Origin: Betaproteobacteria bacterium
GTDB lineage: Bacteria > Pseudomonadota > Gammaproteobacteria > Burkholderiales > Usitatibacteraceae
Assembly: GCA_016709665.1 (NCBI GenBank)
Contig: JADJMI010000026.1
Span: 248,001-312,000 of the forward strand
Direction: 5' to 3'
DNA: 64,000 bases
Made by a program: the position numbers and the translations under genes. A model generated the notes under the pieces. The model did not search any database and was not told where the DNA came from. It saw only the letters and a list, made by a program, of their open reading frames with translations. The stretch's first letter is position 1; each line of letters begins with the position of its first letter. This document shows positions 1-9,601 of this stretch, piece after piece.

Positions 1-1
1 C

Positions 2-340
2 CGGTTCGCCGACGCGGCGGCGTCCTACGCGGAAGCGTCCCGTCGCCTTCCGCCGAGCGCGTCGATTCTCGCGGAGCGCGCCGACACGCTCGCGATGGCG
101 CAGGGGCGCCGCTTCGAAGGCGAGCCCGACCGCCTCATCGCCCAGGCCCTCGCGCTCGACCCGCGACACGTGAAGGCACTCGCCCTGGCGGGGACCTCCG
201 CCTACACGCGCGGGGACTTCGTGACGGCGGCGCGGCATTGGCGCGCCCTGCTCGCGGTCCTGCCGGCCGGCGGCGAGAGGACACGGGAGGACGCCGAGCG
301 GCTGGCGGATGCCGAGCGGCGCAGCCGCCCGGCGCGCTAG
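2..340 (+). CDS. ccmI: C-terminal part of CcmI-like cytochrome c maturation protein (partial)
   Basis: Only the end of this gene is in the window; the frame is open from base 2. The visible 112 residues match the TPR-containing end of CcmI/CycH: an ALAM-type helix, a GRRFEGEP-like turn, then ALALDPRHVKALALAG and a second helix with ARHWRALL. In the family this periplasmic domain holds apocytochrome c and hands it to the heme ligation machinery. Its presence just before two c-heme protein genes and a TlpA-type thioredoxin fits a cytochrome c neighbourhood. No membrane segments are visible because the N-terminus is missing. Confidence 0.8.
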   Translation, partial: RFADAAASYAEASRRLPPSASILAERADTLAMAQGRRFEGEPDRLIAQALALDPRHVKALALAGTSAYTRGDFVTAARHWRALLAVLPAGGERTREDAERLADAERRSRPAR

Positions 341-404
341 GGCCCGCCCGCACCCCGGGACGGCATGGTTTAGACTCGCATTCGGTTTCATCGGGGAAGC
401 AATC

Positions 405-998
405 ATGGTCAATCACAGGGCCTTCACGGCGCTCGCCGGCCTCGCGATCGCGCTCGCGAGCGCCGCCGCCGCCGGGCAGGAGGGTGCGGAAGCTCGCCGT
501 CTCGCCGAGGAGACCCGCAAGGTGGCGGGCGACCTGGTGGCGCAGATCCGCGGGGAGCTCACGAAGGAACTCGAGTTCAGCGGGCCGCTGCGGGGCGTGA
601 TCGTCTGCAAGTACACCGTGCCCGAAATCTCCTCCGCGATGTCTCGCAAGACCGGCTGGCGGGTGACGCGCGTCGCGCTGCGCCCGCGGAATCCGGCCCT
701 GGGCAGCGCCGATGCCTGGGAGCAGAAGGTCCTTCTCGATTTCGAGCGGCGCGCCGAGCGCGGCGAGAGAGCCGAAGTCCTCGAGCACGGGGAAGTGGTC
801 GTCGAGCCCGGGGGCCGCTTCTACCGGTACATGAAGGCCCTTCCGCTCGGGCCGCTGTGCGTGTCGTGCCACGGCGCCCCGGAAAGGCTCACGCCGAACC
901 TCAAGGCCCTTCTCGAGACCGAGTATCCCCATGACCGCGCCACGGGCTATGCCGTCGGCCAGATCCGCGGAGCGGTCACGATCAAGCGCCCGCTGTGA
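405..998 (+). CDS. DUF3365/Tll0287-like periplasmic c-heme protein
   Basis: A 197-residue protein with a signal peptide (about residues 1-25, hydrophobic ALAGLAIALASAAAA core) and one heme c motif CVSCH at 152-156. The layout, an alpha/beta domain with the heme motif near the C-terminus followed by a YPxDxATGYxxGxIRGA-like stretch, matches the DUF3365 family, whose Tll0287 member is a heme sensor-like PAS fold. Such domains are often the extracellular part of histidine kinases; here it is a separate protein two genes ahead of a kinase. The ATG at 405 is preferred over an in-frame upstream start because it begins directly with the signal peptide. Its stop overlaps the next start by 4 bases. 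The role as redox or gas sensor is inferred. Confidence 0.8.
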   Translation: MVNHRAFTALAGLAIALASAAAAGQEGAEARRLAEETRKVAGDLVAQIRGELTKELEFSGPLRGVIVCKYTVPEISSAMSRKTGWRVTRVALRPRNPALGSADAWEQKVLLDFERRAERGERAEVLEHGEVVVEPGGRFYRYMKALPLGPLCVSCHGAPERLTPNLKALLETEYPHDRATGYAVGQIRGAVTIKRPL

Positions 999-1501
999 GC
1001 CGCGTGCGACCGCTCGCCCTCGCGTTCGCCGCCGCCTTTCTCGCGGCCTGCTCGCCGCCGTTGGCGGAGCGGGCATCGCTGCCGCGCTGGCAAGGCGAAT
1101 CCCTCGCCGACGGGACGGTGCTGCGCTTCGAGGCGAGCGAGGGACTCGTGCTCGTGAACGTGTGGGCCACGTGGTGCGAACCGTGCCGGCGCGAGATGCC
1201 GAGCCTGGAGGCCGCCCACCGCGCCCTCGCGCCCAAGGGCATCCGCGTGGTCGGCATCAACATCGATCGCGACGCGCTCCTTGCCCGGGAACACCTGCGC
1301 AAGCTCGGCCTCACCTTCCCGAACCTCTCCGATCCCGCGCAAGCCATCGCCCGCGAGGCGCTCGGCGTCGCGAAGCTGCCCACGACGATCGCGATCGGCC
1401 GGGACGGCCGCGTGAGATGGCGGGAGGAATCCGCGCGCGACTGGTCCGAACCCTCGCGGCTCGCGATGATCGAACGATCGGAAGCGGGAGGGGCGCCCTG
1501 A
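995..1501 (+). CDS. TlpA-family thioredoxin-like lipoprotein
   Basis: 168 residues, GTG start inside the preceding stop (GTGA). The N-terminus is a lipoprotein signal with Cys19 after LAA, so the protein is probably lipid-anchored in the envelope. The thioredoxin fold shows the active site WCEPC (Cys61 and Cys64) preceded by VNVWATW, and the cis-Pro loop KLPTT. TlpA-like proteins reduce disulfides in apocytochromes or other periplasmic partners. Placement between a c-heme sensor-like gene and a histidine kinase suggests it maintains or reads the redox state of these partners. The stop shares one base with the next ATG, so translation is probably coupled. Confidence 0.85.
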   Translation: MSRVRPLALAFAAAFLAACSPPLAERASLPRWQGESLADGTVLRFEASEGLVLVNVWATWCEPCRREMPSLEAAHRALAPKGIRVVGINIDRDALLAREHLRKLGLTFPNLSDPAQAIAREALGVAKLPTTIAIGRDGRVRWREESARDWSEPSRLAMIERSEAGGAP

Positions 1502-3012
1502 TGCCGGCCTCCGGACCCCTCGTCGAAGTCGCCGGGCAGCAGGAAACGTCCCCGGTCCCGGCGCTGCGGGGCCTCACCCTGCGGGCCAAGGCGGTGCTGC
1601 TCTTCGTCGCTTTCGCGGCCTTCATCGCGCTCACGCTCTTTTCGGTCGGCCAGCAGCGCGGGCGCCTCATCGCGATCGCGGAGGACCTCGAACGGCTCCA
1701 CGTCGTCGAGTCCACGCTCGCGCGGGTGTCGGCCGCCTCGGCCGCGGCGGTGCTCAAGATCAACGACGACGGCGCGTTCGCGGAGCCGCGGGACGTCGCC
1801 CAGTCGGTGGCCATCGAGATCGAGAGCCTGGGTCCCGGGCTGCGCGTGCTGGGCGAGCTCTTCCCCGGCGGCCCGCAGCTCGCCGCCCGGCTCGAGGAGC
1901 GGCATGCGCGAGCGCGCGCCACCTCCTCGCGGGCGGACCTCATCGACCTGCGCTCCGAGGTGAACGTGCTCGTCGCGCGGCTGGGGCAGTCGGCCGTGGA
2001 ACTGCGCGCCCGCAAGGACCGGCTGTGGGAAGGCTACCGCGCCAGGTACGACGAGATCACGCTCTCGCTCGCGGCGATGACGGGTGCCGGCCTCGTCTTC
2101 TTCGGCGCGCTCACGGTGGTGTTCTTCACGCGGCTGGCCGGCGACCTTCGCAGGCTGGGCGACGCGGCCATCGCCGTGGTGCGCGGCCGGCGCGAGCCCA
2201 TTCCCGTCACCCGAGGCGACGAGGTCGGCCGCCTCATGGATTCGGTGAACCGCATGCAGGAGATCCTGCGCGAGCGCGAGCAGGCGCTCGAGGTCACGCG
2301 CCAGCAGCGCTTCCACCAGGAGAAGATGGCCGCCGTGGGCTCGCTCGCCGCCGCCGTCGCGCACGAGATCAACAATCCCATCGCCGCCATCCAGGGCGTG
2401 GCCGAGTCGATCCGCGGCAATTGCGAGAACGCCCACTGCGGCAACCTGGGCACCCAATGCCACCCGGACATGATCCTCACCCACACCAAGCGCATCGCGC
2501 AGATCACGCGGCAGCTCGCCGACCTCACGTCGGCGCGTTCCGTGGAGGCCGAATGGGTGGACCTCAACTCGCTGCTGCGCTCGACGGCGAGCTTCGTGAG
2601 CTTCGACCGGCGCCTGCGCCATTCGCGCCTCGACCTGGACCTCGACCCGGCCGTGCCGGCCGTCTGGTCCGTGCCCGACCACATCACGCAGGTGGCGATG
2701 AACCTGGTGCTCAACGCCGCCGACGCCATCGCGGAGGTGTCCGGGGGCGAAGGCCGCGTGGCGATCGCGACGCGGCCGAACGGCGAGTTCGTCCGCTTCA
2801 CGGTGGGCGACAACGGCACGGGCATGGAACCGGGCGTGCTCGCCCGTGCCTTCGAGGAGGCCTTCACCACCAAGCCCGCGGGCCGCGGCAGCGGCATCGG
2901 GCTCTTCATGTGCAAGACCCTCATCGAACGCGCGGGCGGGCGAATCGCCATCGCCTCGCGACCCGGCGAGGGCACGCGGGTCGAGGTCGACCTGCCCACG
3001 CGCGAACCCTAG
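1501..3012 (+). CDS. Membrane sensor histidine kinase with HAMP and Cys-rich insert
   Basis: 503 residues. A transmembrane helix (about 31-49), a roughly 135-residue periplasmic helical region, a second transmembrane helix (about 190-210), then a HAMP-like linker. The H-box is VAHEINNP with the phosphorylatable His288, as in NtrB-type kinases; the ATP-binding domain shows NLVLNAADAI (N box), DNGTGM (G1), FTTKPAGRGSGIG (F/G2). Unusual is a cysteine cluster in the dimerisation domain: Cys308, Cys313 and Cys320 followed by His321. The next gene, 9 bases downstream, encodes the matching NtrC-type regulator. An upstream open extension to base 931 in the same frame overlaps two real genes and was not used. 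Signal sensed: unknown; envelope redox state is inferred from neighbours. Confidence 0.88.
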   Translation: MPASGPLVEVAGQQETSPVPALRGLTLRAKAVLLFVAFAAFIALTLFSVGQQRGRLIAIAEDLERLHVVESTLARVSAASAAAVLKINDDGAFAEPRDVAQSVAIEIESLGPGLRVLGELFPGGPQLAARLEERHARARATSSRADLIDLRSEVNVLVARLGQSAVELRARKDRLWEGYRARYDEITLSLAAMTGAGLVFFGALTVVFFTRLAGDLRRLGDAAIAVVRGRREPIPVTRGDEVGRLMDSVNRMQEILREREQALEVTRQQRFHQEKMAAVGSLAAAVAHEINNPIAAIQGVAESIRGNCENAHCGNLGTQCHPDMILTHTKRIAQITRQLADLTSARSVEAEWVDLNSLLRSTASFVSFDRRLRHSRLDLDLDPAVPAVWSVPDHITQVAMNLVLNAADAIAEVSGGEGRVAIATRPNGEFVRFTVGDNGTGMEPGVLARAFEEAFTTKPAGRGSGIGLFMCKTLIERAGGRIAIASRPGEGTRVEVDLPTREP

Positions 3013-3021
3013 GAGAACGAC

Positions 3022-4431
<1,410 letters not shown>

Positions 4432-4473
4432 CGGGGCGTGCCGGCGGTATCCGGCCCGCTTCAAGGGAACCGG

Positions 4474-5145
4474 ATGCCGATGCGTTTCGCCGCCCGCCTC
4501 GCGGGATTGCTCGCCTGCCTCGCCGGGCTCGTCGCCTGGGCCGGGCCCGCGGAGGACTACGCCGCCGGCGACCGGGCCTATCGCCGCGGCGACGTGCGCG
4601 AGGCCATCGCGAAGCTGAGGCCCGCGGCCGATGCCGGGCACGCGAAGGCGCAGGCCCTCCTGGGGGCCATTCTCGATGCCTCGGAGCAGGACGAGGAAGC
4701 CGTGCGCTACCTGAAGCTCGCGGCGGCCCAGGGCGAGCCGGACGGCATGGTCCTGCTCGCGTCGATGATGGGCATGGGTGAGGGCACGCCGAAGAACCCG
4801 GCCGGCGCGCGCCAGTTGATGGAGCAGGCGGCGCTCGCCGGCAAGCGCGAGGCCGTCGTCGCCGTCGCCGCGGCCTATCTCGGCGGCGGCTACGATCTCG
4901 GCCCCGCCGAGCGCGCTTCGCCCGAGGCCCTCGCCTGGATGCAGCGCGCGGCGCTCATCGATCACCTTCCCGCCATCGATCGCCTGGCCCTGGCCTACCG
5001 GAAGGGCGAGTTCGGCCTCGCACCGGATGAAAGGAAGGCGCTCGAATACGAAGCGCGCTCGAGGGCCCTGCGGGGCCTCGCCGACGGCGGCAGGAAGGCG
5101 ACGCCCGCCCGCCGCCCGGTGATGCCGAAGGTGCCCGGTGCGTAG
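4474..5145 (+). CDS. Sel1/TPR-repeat periplasmic protein
   Basis: 223 residues from the ATG at 4474, chosen because it leads straight into a signal peptide (FAARLAGLLACLAGLVAWAG); a second ATG lies at 4480. Several Sel1-like repeats follow, recognisable by AAxxGxxxAQxLLG, KLAAAQGEPDGMVLLA, GTPKNPAGARQLMEQAA and EALAWMQRAA patterns. Such repeats mediate protein contacts. It lies between the response regulator and a small cytochrome c and overlaps the latter by 8 bases. Function unknown; as an exported scaffold it could link the heme proteins or propeller to the kinase (inference). Confidence 0.75.
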   Translation: MPMRFAARLAGLLACLAGLVAWAGPAEDYAAGDRAYRRGDVREAIAKLRPAADAGHAKAQALLGAILDASEQDEEAVRYLKLAAAQGEPDGMVLLASMMGMGEGTPKNPAGARQLMEQAALAGKREAVVAVAAAYLGGGYDLGPAERASPEALAWMQRAALIDHLPAIDRLALAYRKGEFGLAPDERKALEYEARSRALRGLADGGRKATPARRPVMPKVPGA

Positions 5146-5449
5146 GGCCGCGTTCGCCCTGCTCGCCGCCGCCGGGGCGTTCGCGCTCGCGCCCGCGGCC
5201 GGCGCCGCCGATCTCGCCCGCGGCGGCCAGATCTACGCGCTGCACTGCGCCACCTGCCACGGGCCGGCGGGGCAGGGCGGCATTCCGGGGGCGCCGAAAT
5301 TCAATCGCGGCGAACGCCTCATGCAATCCGATTTCACCCTGCTCGCGACGGTGCGCCGCGGCCGCAACGTGATGCCCGCCTTCGGCGGCGTGCTGCGCGA
5401 CCGCGAGATCCTGGACGTGATCGCCTACGTAAGGACCCTGCAACGATGA
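5138..5449 (+). CDS. Small class I cytochrome c
   Basis: 103 residues, GTG start overlapping the end of the previous gene. Signal peptide ending near AGAA, mature part with one CATCH heme site (Cys37, Cys40, His41) and a probable axial Met79 in RNVMPAFGG; the C-terminal helix ILDVIAYVRTLQ is typical of cytochrome c class I. It is a periplasmic electron carrier. The stop overlaps the following ATG (ATGA). It is the second heme c protein in this operon, which is unusual for a two-component locus. Confidence 0.85.
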   Translation: MRRAAFALLAAAGAFALAPAAGAADLARGGQIYALHCATCHGPAGQGGIPGAPKFNRGERLMQSDFTLLATVRRGRNVMPAFGGVLRDREILDVIAYVRTLQR

Positions 5450-6606
5450 ATGGCTTTCCTGCCGCGTTGGCGGCCTCCCTGCTGTGCCTCTTCGTGGCCC
5501 CGACGGGTGCCCTCGCCCAGGCGGGCACGCCCGCGAAGGGCGCCGCGTCCGTGACCGGCACCGTCTCCGATCCCCGGGACCGCGATTTCACCCATTTCCG
5601 GGTGGGCAACAAGAACGTGAAGAGCCTGCACGCCGAGGGAAGCGTGCTCTGGGTCGGCACCTCCGGCGGGGTCATCCGCTACGACACGAAGGCCGAGGAC
5701 TTCAAGCTCTTCGACGTGAAGTCCGGGCTGCTCTCGAACGGCATCTTCCACGTGAGCCGCATCCAGGGCCGCATCGCCCTGGGCACCTACGGCGGCGGGC
5801 TTTCGTTCCTCGACGAGAAGACGGGGCAGTGGGAGAACTACAACGTGCCCGAGGGCCTGGGCGACGCGTTCGTGTACGACGTGCTGCAGGCGAGGAACGG
5901 CGACCTGTGGATCGCCACCTGGTCCGGCGTGAACCGCATCCGCGGCGGCGCGCTCAAGGACAAGTCCCGATGGAGCCTGCACACCGTCGACAGCACGAAA
6001 GGCGGGCTCATCAACGACTGGGTGTACGCCCTCGCCGAGGGCAAGGACGGCATCATCTGGATGGCCACCGAGGGCGGCCTGGTGCGCTTCAAGGACGGGC
6101 AGTGGACGAACTGGAACCACGCGAAGGGGCTGGGCGCGCCCTTCGACAAGGTGAAGGGCGACATCTCGTTCAAGAGCGACCCGTCGAAGGTCTCGCAGCA
6201 CCACGCGAAGCAGAAGCAGGAGATGGGGCTCGAGGGGGTCGACGTGGCCTACAACCCGAACTACATCGTGGCCCTCGCGGTGGATCGCGACGGCGTGGTC
6301 TGGGCGGGGACGTGGGGCGGCGGGCTCTCCCGCTTCGACGGCAAGGCGTGGAAGACCTACACCACGGCCGAGGGCCTGCCGGGCAACCACGTCTCCATGC
6401 TGCACGTCGACCGCATCACGGGCCTGCTCTGGGTCGGGACCAACAACGGGCTCTCTCGCCTCGAGGACGGCAAGTTCCGCCGCCTGGGTGTCGAGGACGG
6501 GCTGTTCGCGAACACCGTGTTCTCGATGGTCACGACGGCGTCCGACGGCATCTGGGTCGGCAGCTTCGGGGGGGTCGCGCACATCCGCAAGCCCCGGCTG
6601 CACTGA
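5446..6606 (+). CDS. Periplasmic two-component-regulator-type beta-propeller
   Basis: 386 residues with a signal peptide (cleavage near GALA-QA). Repeated blades carry the signature of the regulator-propeller family: VLWVGTSGGVIRYD, IALGTYGGGLSFLD, DLWIATWSGVNRI, IIWMATEGGLVRF, VVWAGTWGGGLSRFD, LLWVGTNNGLSRLE, IWVGSFGGVAHI, about seven blades. In Bacteroidetes hybrid systems these propellers form the ligand-binding sensor fused to a kinase; here it is a stand-alone secreted protein and the last gene of the operon. It has no kinase or HTH domain. A His/Lys-rich insert near residues 243-262 interrupts the repeats. Probably a ligand- or partner-binding component of the upstream signalling system. 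Confidence 0.8.
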   Translation: MNGFPAALAASLLCLFVAPTGALAQAGTPAKGAASVTGTVSDPRDRDFTHFRVGNKNVKSLHAEGSVLWVGTSGGVIRYDTKAEDFKLFDVKSGLLSNGIFHVSRIQGRIALGTYGGGLSFLDEKTGQWENYNVPEGLGDAFVYDVLQARNGDLWIATWSGVNRIRGGALKDKSRWSLHTVDSTKGGLINDWVYALAEGKDGIIWMATEGGLVRFKDGQWTNWNHAKGLGAPFDKVKGDISFKSDPSKVSQHHAKQKQEMGLEGVDVAYNPNYIVALAVDRDGVVWAGTWGGGLSRFDGKAWKTYTTAEGLPGNHVSMLHVDRITGLLWVGTNNGLSRLEDGKFRRLGVEDGLFANTVFSMVTTASDGIWVGSFGGVAHIRKPRLH

Positions 6607-6670
6607 CGCGGGCTCTCCCGGAATCGGGAAAAAGCGGCCGGCCCTTCGCAAACCCGGGAACGACCGGAGG

Positions 6671-7117
6671 CTAGCCCTTGGCGCGCATCAGGCGCTGGCG
6701 CTCGCGCTGCCAGTCGCGTTCCTTCTCGCTTTCGCGCTTGTCGTGCTGCTTCTTGCCCTTGGCGAGGCCGATGTCCATCTTCACCCGCCCCTTCGCGTAG
6801 TGCAGGTTGATCGGCACGAGGGTGTAGCCCTTCTGCTCGACCTTGCCGATGAGCTTGGCGATCTCCGGCGCGTTGAGGAGCAGCTTGCGCGTGCGCGTGG
6901 GGTCGGGATTCACGTGCGTGGAAGCGGTGGGCAGCGCGCTCACGTGCATGCCGATCACGAAGGGCTCGCCGCGCTGGAGCACCACGTAGGCTTCCTTCAG
7001 CTGGGCGCGTCCCGCGCGGATCGACTTCACTTCCCAGCCCTCGAGCACGAGACCGGCCTCGAAGCGCTCTTCGATGAAGTAGTCGTGGAAGGCCTTGCGG
7101 TTGTCGACGATGCTCAT
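6671..7117 (-). CDS. smpB: SsrA-binding protein SmpB
   Basis: 148 residues. Family signatures are clear: ALAFHDYFIEE-type N-terminus, GWEVKSIRAGRAQLKEAY, the VNPDPTRTRKLLL segment and a basic C-terminal tail (KGKKQHDKRE...) that inserts into the ribosomal mRNA channel. It binds tmRNA and delivers it to stalled ribosomes for trans-translation. It is convergent with the propeller gene; the tmRNA gene itself is not in the window. Confidence 0.97.
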   Translation of the reverse strand: MSIVDNRKAFHDYFIEERFEAGLVLEGWEVKSIRAGRAQLKEAYVVLQRGEPFVIGMHVSALPTASTHVNPDPTRTRKLLLNAPEIAKLIGKVEQKGYTLVPINLHYAKGRVKMDIGLAKGKKQHDKRESEKERDWQRERQRLMRAKG

Positions 7118-7199
7118 GGGGCGGGCGTTGCGCTTTCGGGCCCCGCAGGGATCGGGGCGTTCGCATTCTACCGGCCCGGGGCCTTAAAATGCCGCTCCC

Positions 7200-7733
7200 A
7201 TGCCCGTCGTCTCCCGCAAGGTCATCGTGGAGCTGCCCGCCGAGGCGATGTTCGCCCTGGTGGACGGCGTCGAGGCCTACCCCGAATTCCTGCCCTGGTG
7301 CGGCGGCGTGGAGGTATTCGGCCGCAGCCGCGCCGAAACCCGCGCGCGAATCGACATCGACTTCCACGGCCTGAAGAGCCACGTGGCCACGTGCAACCGC
7401 AACGAGCCGCCCGAGTGGATCCACCTCGCGCTCGCCGACGGCCCGTTCGAGCGTCTCGCCGGCCATTGGCGCATCCGCCCCCTGGGGCCGGAGGGCTCGT
7501 CCGTCGAGTTCCACCTCGACTACGCGTTCTCGAGCCGCGCGATGGAGCGGGTGCTCGGCCCGGTGTTCGGCCACGTGGTGCAGACGCTCGTCGAGCGGTT
7601 CGTCGAGCGTGCCGACCGCGTGAAGGCGGGCGAAGCGTCCATGCCCGCGCGCCCGTTCGTTCCCGCGGTCGCGCCGGACGTGCCGGCAACGCCCCTGGCG
7701 CCCGCCGTCCCGCCGCCCGCGGTCCCGCCGTGA
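7200..7733 (+). CDS. ratA: RatA/Coq10-type START-domain protein
   Basis: 177 residues. START/Coq10-like fold recognised from VIVELPAEAMFALVDGVEAYPEFLPWC, a WxxRPL strand and SSVEFHLDYAFSSRAMERVLGPVF, followed by an Ala/Pro-rich tail from about residue 146 that is longer than usual. In E. coli the gene is called ratA (reported ribosome association) while homologues bind ubiquinone; which applies here cannot be told. Divergent from smpB and overlapping rnfH by 4 bases, the usual smpB-ratA-rnfH arrangement. A TTAAAAT sequence about 12 bases before the ATG may be a -10 element, which would give a very short leader. Confidence 0.88.
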   Translation: MPVVSRKVIVELPAEAMFALVDGVEAYPEFLPWCGGVEVFGRSRAETRARIDIDFHGLKSHVATCNRNEPPEWIHLALADGPFERLAGHWRIRPLGPEGSSVEFHLDYAFSSRAMERVLGPVFGHVVQTLVERFVERADRVKAGEASMPARPFVPAVAPDVPATPLAPAVPPPAVPP

Positions 7734-8020
7734 GGATCCTCGTCGTGGCCGCCCTGGCCACGCGTCAGGAAGTGATCTCGCTGGACGTGCCCGAAGGAAC
7801 GACGGCCGGCGAGGCGATCGCGCTCGCCGGCGTGACGGGACGATTTCCGGAGCTCGCCGGGGCCGAGGCGGGCCTCTGGGGCCGCGCCGTGACGCCGGCC
7901 CGCGTGCTTCGCGAGGGGGACCGCGTGGAACTCCTCCGCCCGGTGAGCGCCGACGCGAAGTCGATGCGCCGGGAGCGGGCGGCGCTCAGGCCTTCGCGAC
8001 GATCTCGAACCGGACCTTGA
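7730..8020 (+). CDS. rnfH: RnfH-family ubiquitin-like protein
   Basis: 96 residues, GTG start overlapping the ratA stop (GTGA). Beta-grasp small protein: ILVVAALATRQEVISLDVPEGTTAGEAI at the N-terminus and VLREGDRVELLRPVSADAK near the end, the classic RnfH/UPF0125 pattern. Role unknown in most bacteria despite the name. The last 35 bases overlap, on the opposite strand, the end of the PilZ-like gene. Confidence 0.88.
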   Translation: MRILVVAALATRQEVISLDVPEGTTAGEAIALAGVTGRFPELAGAEAGLWGRAVTPARVLREGDRVELLRPVSADAKSMRRERAALRPSRRSRTGP

Positions 8021-9591
8021 TCCAGTCCGCGCCCTTCTTCGTCACGCGATTCAGGCGCACCGGATAGCGCGTTCCCCCGGCGAGCAGGTTGAAAGCCCTG
8101 CCGGCGCCGAAGTCGGCCGCGCGAAGCAGCAGGCCGTCGGCCTTCCCGTTCGGGTCGGGGCCGGGCAGGAACAGCGCCTCCACCGGTTCGCCCCCGGCCA
8201 GCGGCGTGAGCATCACGCGCAGGGGCCGGAAGGAAAGCACCTCGACGCCCGCGAGCATCTCGCCGCGCACGCGGTTGGCGAGCTTCCTCACGACGGCGCC
8301 GACGATCCAGCCGCCGTGTTCCTGGTCGCGGATGGCGATGAGCCCGTTGAGCAGCACCTCGTCGGCCGCGGCGCGGTCCACGAGGAGGCCGTACCCCTTG
8401 GAGGACAGGTCGTTCACCCGCCAGGTCTGCAGGTCGGGGTCGACGGTGGCCGGCGTGCCGGCCGTGGCCTCGATGGCGGTGAGCGAGAGCCCGGACGGGC
8501 TGATCTCCACCATCTCGGCCGCCGGGATCGGGGCGGCGGTCGGCTCGGCCGCGGGCGCATCGCGCGGGGCGCGGGCCTTCGCGAAGACCCGCTCGGTGCC
8601 GACCACGACCTCGACCTCGCGGTCCTCGAAGTGCGTGCGCTCCTCGATGCGGTTGTCGGCGCCGGCGATCATCGCGGCGTAGAGCTTCTCGATGATGGCG
8701 AGCAGGGCCACGTGCTCCTCGAGCGCGAAGACGGCGCCCGCGCCGTGGCCGGCGTAGAGGCGGCCGTTGCGGAGCCCGGCCTGCACCTCCTCGATCTGCG
8801 CCTTGAGGCCGTCGGCGCGCACGTAGCGCACGGTGTCGCCGTGGCTCTCCTTGCGCATGAGGGCGAGGCCCGCGTCCGCGTCGAGGTCGACGAAGAAGAG
8901 GTGCAGGCGCGAGGAGTATTCGGCGTCGAGCGAGTAGTCGCCGCACCACGAGGCGAACCAGCCGTCGGCGATCTCGAGCTGCACGCGCGAGAGGTTGCCG
9001 GCGTTCACGAGGTCGAGCACGAGCGTGCGCAGGTAGAGCGACTGCACCGACGGCTTGAAGCTCGGCTGCGAGGGGTGCAGCACGAAGGGCACCTGCGAAT
9101 AGCCGTCGGCCTCGGCGAGCGCGTAGAGCGCGTGCAGCTGGCGCCACGGCACCGTGCGGCCCGGCGCGTTGAGGAAGCAGCCCCACTTCACGAAGCAGTG
9201 GATCGTGTTGAGCGCGAGGCCCGTCACGCGGAAGAGCGTCTCGACGTCCTCGCGCGAGCGGGCCCACCCCTCGCGGTTGCGCAGGAAGCGCTGGAAGCCG
9301 TTGGCGGCCTCCAGGCAGATGCGCTGCACGCTCTGCGCGAACTCGCGCTCGGCCTCGGCGAGGTGGCCCCCGGCGCGCAGGAACTCGAGCTGGTCGTAGA
9401 GCAGCAGCGTCTGGAAGTGCTCCTCGATCGCGGTGAGGCGGCGCAGGCGCTCGATGGTGAAGGCTTCCCCGTCGCGTCCCCGCCTCGCGCACCGCCGCGA
9501 GGAAAAGCGCGCGCACGCCGGGATCGCGCACGGTCTTCGCCTGGAGCAGGCGCTCGATGTCGACGGGATAGGCGGCGGGTTCGGGCTTCAC
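7986..9591 (-). pseudogene. PilZ-like C-terminal domain protein, frameshifted
   Basis: Conserved unknown split over two frames. A GTG at 9589-9591 opens MKPEPAAYPVDIERLLQAK...AAVREAG; the reading frame then has to shift near the C4 run at 9478-9481 (G4 on the coding strand) to continue as DGEAFTIERLRRLTAIEEHF and run to 7986. Removing one base restores about 534 residues. The N-terminal two thirds are helical; the C-terminal part has a PilZ-like segment (WRVNDLSSKGYGLLVD) that could bind cyclic di-GMP. It lies directly downstream of the fimV-like gene, 10 bases away, suggesting an operon linked to the cell envelope or polarity. Sequencing error is as likely as true mutation. Confidence 0.6.
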
Positions 9592-9601
9592 GGCGGACTC
9601 T

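Noticed and set aside
366..379. TGG...GC sequence upstream of the 405 gene resembling a sigma54 promoter
   Set aside because: Spacing is GG-N9-GC instead of GG-N10-GC, and the -24 part lacks CAC; sigma54 does not tolerate this spacing.
6607..6670. TCCCGGAATCGGGA hairpin between the propeller gene and smpB as a terminator
   Set aside because: Short stem, and the A run after it (T run on the minus strand) lies on the wrong side for termination in either direction.
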